Positions 37,815-40,545 of a DNA stretch of 40,545 nt are shown piece after piece. Below the pieces are notes generated by a model. That model did not search any database. It had not been told where the DNA came from and saw only the letters and a program-made list of their open reading frames with translations. A program made the position numbers and the translations under genes. Position 1 is the stretch's first letter; each line of letters begins with the position of its first letter. The stretch covers positions 1 to 40,545 of the forward strand of contig NZ_BDJE01000044.1 in assembly GCF_002117935.1 (NCBI RefSeq). The letters are read 5' to 3'. Source of the DNA: Nocardioides sp. PD653-B2 (GTDB lineage: Bacteria; Actinomycetota; Actinomycetes; Propionibacteriales; Nocardioidaceae).

Positions 37815-38503
37815 CCGCCGTGGACGTCGTCCACGTCGTCGTCCCCGCACACGACGAGGAGGAGCTCATCGGCGCCTGCCTCGCATCGGTCGCCACCGCG
37901 GCGGCCCACCTGGGCGGGGCCGTGCCCGGCGTGGTCGTCCGCAGCACCGTCGTCCTCGACGCGTGCACGGACGGCACGGCGGCGGTGGTCGCGGCGTACG
38001 GCGTCGACACGGTGGTCGTCGACGCCACCAGCGTGGGGGTGGCCCGGGCCGCCGGCGTCGGGCGGGTGGTCGAGCTCGCGGGCGGCCATCGCGCGGAGCG
38101 GGTCCTGGTGGCCACCACCGACGCGGACTGCGTCGTCCCGGACGGCTGGCTCGTGGACCTGCATGCCCGCGTCGGGGCGGGGCACGACCTCGTGGTCGGC
38201 GCCGTGCACCCGGATCCCGACGACCTGCCGGTGGGCGTGGTCGAGCGTTGGTGGGCCCGGCACCGTCGGCCCGAGGAGCACGTGCACGGCGCCAACCTCG
38301 CGTTCACGCTCGCGGCGTACGCGCGCTCGGGCGGTCTGCAGCCGGTCGAGCTCCACGAGGACGTGCTGCTCGTGGAGGCGATGCGCGCCGCCGGGTGTCG
38401 CTGGACGACGGGGACCTCGGTGCGGACGTCGGGGCGGACGGCGGGCCGGGTGCGCGGCGGCTTCGCGACGTACCTCGCCGACCTGGTCGCCCAGCCCGAG
38501 TGA
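37811..38503 (+). CDS. Glycosyltransferase family 2 protein
   Basis: The 230-residue protein has the GT-A N-terminus VVVPAHDEEELIGACLASV, a DxD metal motif (Asp104-Ala-Asp106 in ATTDADCVVPDGW) and the HEDVLLVEAMRAAG segment expected near the catalytic base. It has no membrane helices, so it acts in the cytoplasm. The TTG start is unusual but is fixed by overlap with the stop of the PIG-L/methyltransferase gene. It closes the three-gene coupled operon and converges on the cupin gene with 21 nt between. Confidence 0.85.
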   Translation: MTAVDVVHVVVPAHDEEELIGACLASVATAAAHLGGAVPGVVVRSTVVLDACTDGTAAVVAAYGVDTVVVDATSVGVARAAGVGRVVELAGGHRAERVLVATTDADCVVPDGWLVDLHARVGAGHDLVVGAVHPDPDDLPVGVVERWWARHRRPEEHVHGANLAFTLAAYARSGGLQPVELHEDVLLVEAMRAAGCRWTTGTSVRTSGRTAGRVRGGFATYLADLVAQPE

Positions 38504-38524
38504 GGCCGCCGGCGCCCCCGAGCC

Positions 38525-39043
38525 TCAGTCGAAGATCGCCGACGGTGCGCCGGTCCGGAAGAGCGTCGACAGGTAGATCACGACCGGGACCGTGCCGCGG
38601 TTGGTGGCATGGTGCACCTCTCCCTGCTCCTCGACGAGCCACTGCCCCGGGCGGACCTTGACGGTGTCGCCCGGCTTGACCTTCGTGACCAGCGTGGGGT
38701 CCTCGCCCGAGCCCTTCATCACCTTCGCCGAGCCCGTCTCGACCGTGTAGGTCAGGACGCCCTCGGCGACGTAGCCCAGCTGCTCGCCCGGGTGGTGGTG
38801 CGAGGCGAGCTCGGCGCCGGGCATCACCACGACCTTGCTCAGGCCCAGGGTGCGGTGCGGCGCGCCCGGGGGCGCGTCCACCTGGGCGAGCGGCTGGCGG
38901 GTGACGACGACGGGTGCCGGGTCGTCGGCGGCGACGGCGGAGACGGCGATGCCGATCCCCACGCCCGAGGCGAGCAGCGAGGCGGCGGCGACCGGGACGA
39001 GCACGGCGCGGCGCAGGTGGGGGAGCTGGGCGAGGGCGGTCAT
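38525..39043 (-). CDS. Membrane-anchored or secreted cupin-domain protein
   Basis: The 172-residue protein has an N-terminal hydrophobic segment (about 13-38), probably an uncleaved anchor or signal peptide. A single cupin barrel follows, with SHHHPGEQLGYVAEG (81-95) and GEVHHATNRG (141-150) supplying likely metal-binding His and Glu. Such extracytoplasmic cupins are mostly uncharacterised. The ATG at 39043 follows TACGCT by 7 nt, so the transcript may be leaderless. Confidence 0.82.
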   Translation of the reverse strand: MTALAQLPHLRRAVLVPVAAASLLASGVGIGIAVSAVAADDPAPVVVTRQPLAQVDAPPGAPHRTLGLSKVVVMPGAELASHHHPGEQLGYVAEGVLTYTVETGSAKVMKGSGEDPTLVTKVKPGDTVKVRPGQWLVEEQGEVHHATNRGTVPVVIYLSTLFRTGAPSAIFD

Positions 39044-39120
39044 GCTCGGCAGCGTAGGGAGGTCCGTCGTACGCCGCAGGTGATCTCACGAAGCAGGGGT
39101 CCCGGAGCTCCGGTCGGGGG

Positions 39121-39909
39121 TCAGGCCCCCCGTGCCCGGGGGCCCTGGTAGACGGCGCTGCCGGGCAGCTGGGGCCACGGCGTGGTGGCCGCGTCGTCCG
39201 CGGCCAGGGGGAGCCGGACGGTCACGACGGTGCCGACGCCCTCCGTGGAGGACAGCGTCACCTCGCCTCCGTGGGCGGTGACGATCGATCCGACGACGGC
39301 CAGCCCGAGACCGAGGCCCTGGATCTCGCGGGTCTGGGCGGCCGGAGCGCGCACGAAGCTCGTGAAGAGGTGCTCCTGGTCCGCCTCGGCGATCCCGAGT
39401 CCGGTGTCGGCGATCGTCAGGACGGCATCGCCGCAGTCCGGGCGGAGGGTGACCACGAGCTGTCCACCGGGCGGACTGAACACGACGGCGTTGTCGATCA
39501 GGCGGCTGACCATCTGGCCGAGCTGGGTCTCGTCACCGAGCACCGGCACCGGGTCGGCGCCCAGGTCGGCCGTCAGCCCGAGGCCGCCGTTCTTGATCGC
39601 CGGTCCGGACCTGGCCAGCGAGTCGCTGACGACACCCACCAGGTCGACGGGGCGGTGGCCCATGCTGAACGCGCCGCATCCGACGCCGGCGAGGGTCAGC
39701 AGGTTCTCGACGAGCGTCAGCAGCCGTTGGCTGTTGCTCTCGACCCGCTGGACCATCCGGTGCTGCAGCGGGGTCAGGTCGCCGACGGAACCGTCCAGCA
39801 GGACGTCGGTGTAGCCCAGGATGCTGGTCAGCGGCGTACGCAGCTCGTGGTTGACGGTCGCGACGAGGTCGCGCTTCACGACCGTCTCGGTGAGGTCGTC
39901 GGAGTGCAC
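39121..39909 (-). CDS. Sensor histidine kinase catalytic module without sensor domain
   Basis: The 262-residue protein is nearly all kinase core. The phospho-acceptor His21 lies in TVNHELRTPL, the N box in RLIDNAVVFSPPGG, the G1 box in IADTGLGI and the G2 box in GLGLGLAVVG. There is no membrane segment or PAS/GAF domain before the H box, so sensing must come from a partner. The GTG at 39909 follows the stop of the 101-residue ORF by a single base, so that small protein is a good partner candidate. No response regulator is adjacent. Confidence 0.87.
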   Translation of the reverse strand: MHSDDLTETVVKRDLVATVNHELRTPLTSILGYTDVLLDGSVGDLTPLQHRMVQRVESNSQRLLTLVENLLTLAGVGCGAFSMGHRPVDLVGVVSDSLARSGPAIKNGGLGLTADLGADPVPVLGDETQLGQMVSRLIDNAVVFSPPGGQLVVTLRPDCGDAVLTIADTGLGIAEADQEHLFTSFVRAPAAQTREIQGLGLGLAVVGSIVTAHGGEVTLSSTEGVGTVVTVRLPLAADDAATTPWPQLPGSAVYQGPRARGA

Positions 39910-39910
39910 G

Positions 39911-40216
39911 TCATGCCGTCCGGTGCTGCAGGCCGTTGGCGAAGGGCGGGCGGTGGTCGACCTCGGTGGTCGTGGCCCGACGCAGAGTCCGCACGACCAT
40001 CGCTCCCACCAGGCAGTTGTTGAGCTCGGCGTGCATCTCGAGGGAGTCCTGGTCGATCGCGCAGTCGCTCGCCTTGGTCAACGCCAGCTCCAGCCGGGTG
40101 TAGCCGGCGGCGAGGGCCAGGGCGAGCAGCGCGGGGCTGTGCGCCTCGGCCCACTGCCAGAGCGCGGACGGCGGCACCTGCTGGTCCTCGGCCAGCCGGC
40201 ACACCTCGTGAGTCAC
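39911..40216 (-). CDS. Hypothetical 101-residue protein upstream of histidine kinase
   Basis: No family is recognised. The protein is largely helical and cytoplasmic, with Trp-rich SALWQWAEAHSPALLALALA near residues 18-37 and three Cys. Its GTG start overlaps the stop of a 22-codon ORF (GTGA) and its stop is one base before the kinase start. This tight packing suggests it acts with the kinase, perhaps as its sensing or docking partner; that is inference. Confidence 0.6.
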   Translation of the reverse strand: MTHEVCRLAEDQQVPPSALWQWAEAHSPALLALALAAGYTRLELALTKASDCAIDQDSLEMHAELNNCLVGAMVVRTLRRATTTEVDHRPPFANGLQHRTA

Positions 40217-40281
40217 GTCCGCGGGGAGGTCACGGCCACGAGGAGCACCACCCCGAGTGCGGCGACGACGTTGAGGTTCAT
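40213..40281 (-). CDS. Possible 22-residue hydrophobic peptide
   Basis: ATG at 40281 opens a 22-codon ORF (MNLNVVAALGVVLLVAVTSPRT) whose TGA overlaps the GTG of the next gene. It is short enough to occur by chance, but the hydrophobic core and the coupled overlap are what a small membrane peptide or translation-coupling leader would show. A weak GATGAAG lies before it. Confidence 0.35.
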   Translation of the reverse strand: MNLNVVAALGVVLLVAVTSPRT

Positions 40282-40337
40282 GACTTCATCGTGGTGCGCG
40301 GCCGAGGTCGTCGACAGACGTCAACGCCTCGTTCGGT

Positions 40338-40545
40338 CTAGTACCTGGACACCAGCCCGAGTGATGCTTCAGACCGGGCGGCCCGGGCCCGCGAGCCCTC
40401 CGAACCGTCGCGGGGCAGCCAGAAGCGAAGGACCGTGTGTCTGTCGACGCGCTCGAAGCTGCACCAGCCGCCGGCGACCGCGGCCCGGTCGTGCATCCCG
40501 TCGAGCCCGTGGTGCCCGTGCGGGGAGCGGGCGGTGGTGGCGTCG
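40338..40545 (-). CDS. C-terminus of a sensor histidine kinase (partial)
   Basis: The minus strand from the window edge to the TAG at 40338 is open and reads GHHGLDGMHDRAAVAGG, then WCSFERVDRHTVLRFWLPRD. This is the typical end of an ATPase domain of NarL-type kinases (GHGLxGMRERA ... GG ... xxxLP). The N-terminal part lies beyond the window. Such kinases pair with LuxR-type response regulators, so the paralogues at 29.4 and 34.4 kb are possible partners. Confidence 0.65.
   Translation of the reverse strand, partial: DATTARSPHGHHGLDGMHDRAAVAGGWCSFERVDRHTVLRFWLPRDGSEGSRARAARSEASLGLVSRY

Noticed and set aside
1..40545. tRNA, rRNA, prophage, insertion sequence or toxin-antitoxin modules
   Set aside because: I looked for transposase, integrase and capsid motifs and for tRNA-like T-loop sequences and saw none that I could support.

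Overview
The window is high-GC DNA, densely packed, with many GTG starts and 4-base ATGA/GTGA gene overlaps. Gene content (F420-NADP reductase, IclR-controlled pcaHGBL with a fused pcaL, HspR-like MerR, DUF1206) points to an actinobacterium. A Nocardioides-type soil organism is my best guess; this is inferred from style and gene content, not from a marker gene.

Layout. 1-315: non-coding, with a dispersed inverted-repeat element in two copies and a degraded 30-bp tandem array. 0.3-6.8 kb: an acyl-CoA dehydrogenase divergent from a TetR regulator, an F420-NADP reductase, a PQ-loop membrane protein, a RibD-like protein that seems to lack an internal segment, a PGPGW membrane protein, a SnoaL-like protein behind a KstR-type operator, and a frameshifted Na+/H+ antiporter. 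6.9-9.1 kb: a secreted Lys-rich/Cys-repeat protein and an HtrA-like protease. 9.1-10.3 kb: pobA. 10.4-16.6 kb: a phosphate/phospholipid block (PPK2, phospholipase D-like protein, two PAP2 phosphatases, DUF1206, diacylglycerol kinase). 16.6-21.0 kb: pcaR-like IclR gene divergent from pcaHGBL. 21.0-25.9 kb: AraC regulator, FAD phenol-type hydroxylase, maleylacetate reductase and hydroxyquinol 1,2-dioxygenase. 25.9-29.4 kb: LysR regulator divergent from pcaFIJ. 29.4-35.1 kb: stress block with two paralogous LuxR-type response regulators, katE, a small catalase-like protein, a shortened hemerythrin, and Hsp20 divergent from a MerR/HspR-like regulator. 35.2-38.5 kb: small membrane protein, then a coupled acyl-CoA dehydrogenase-like / PIG-L deacetylase-methyltransferase / glycosyltransferase operon of unknown product. 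38.5-40.5 kb: membrane-anchored cupin, a short histidine kinase with two small upstream ORFs, and the C-terminus of a second kinase cut by the window edge.

How the genes work together. The 9-29 kb segment is an aromatic-degradation island converging on 3-oxoadipate. PobA makes protocatechuate from 4-hydroxybenzoate, and PcaHG, PcaB and PcaL take it to 3-oxoadipate. Separately, the hydroxylase and hydroxyquinol dioxygenase yield maleylacetate, which the reductase turns into the same 3-oxoadipate. PcaIJ and PcaF then give succinyl-CoA and acetyl-CoA. Three regulators (IclR, AraC, LysR) each sit beside their own operon. No aromatic uptake gene is present.

The least explained parts are the ACAD/PIG-L-methyltransferase/GT2 operon, the small catalase-like protein next to katE, the Cys-repeat secreted protein, and two genes (RibD-like and hemerythrin) that look as if a central block had been removed in frame. 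Many genes carry a TAnnnT-like box 6-7 nt before the start codon, suggesting widespread leaderless transcription. All homology statements come from reading motifs; no search was run.
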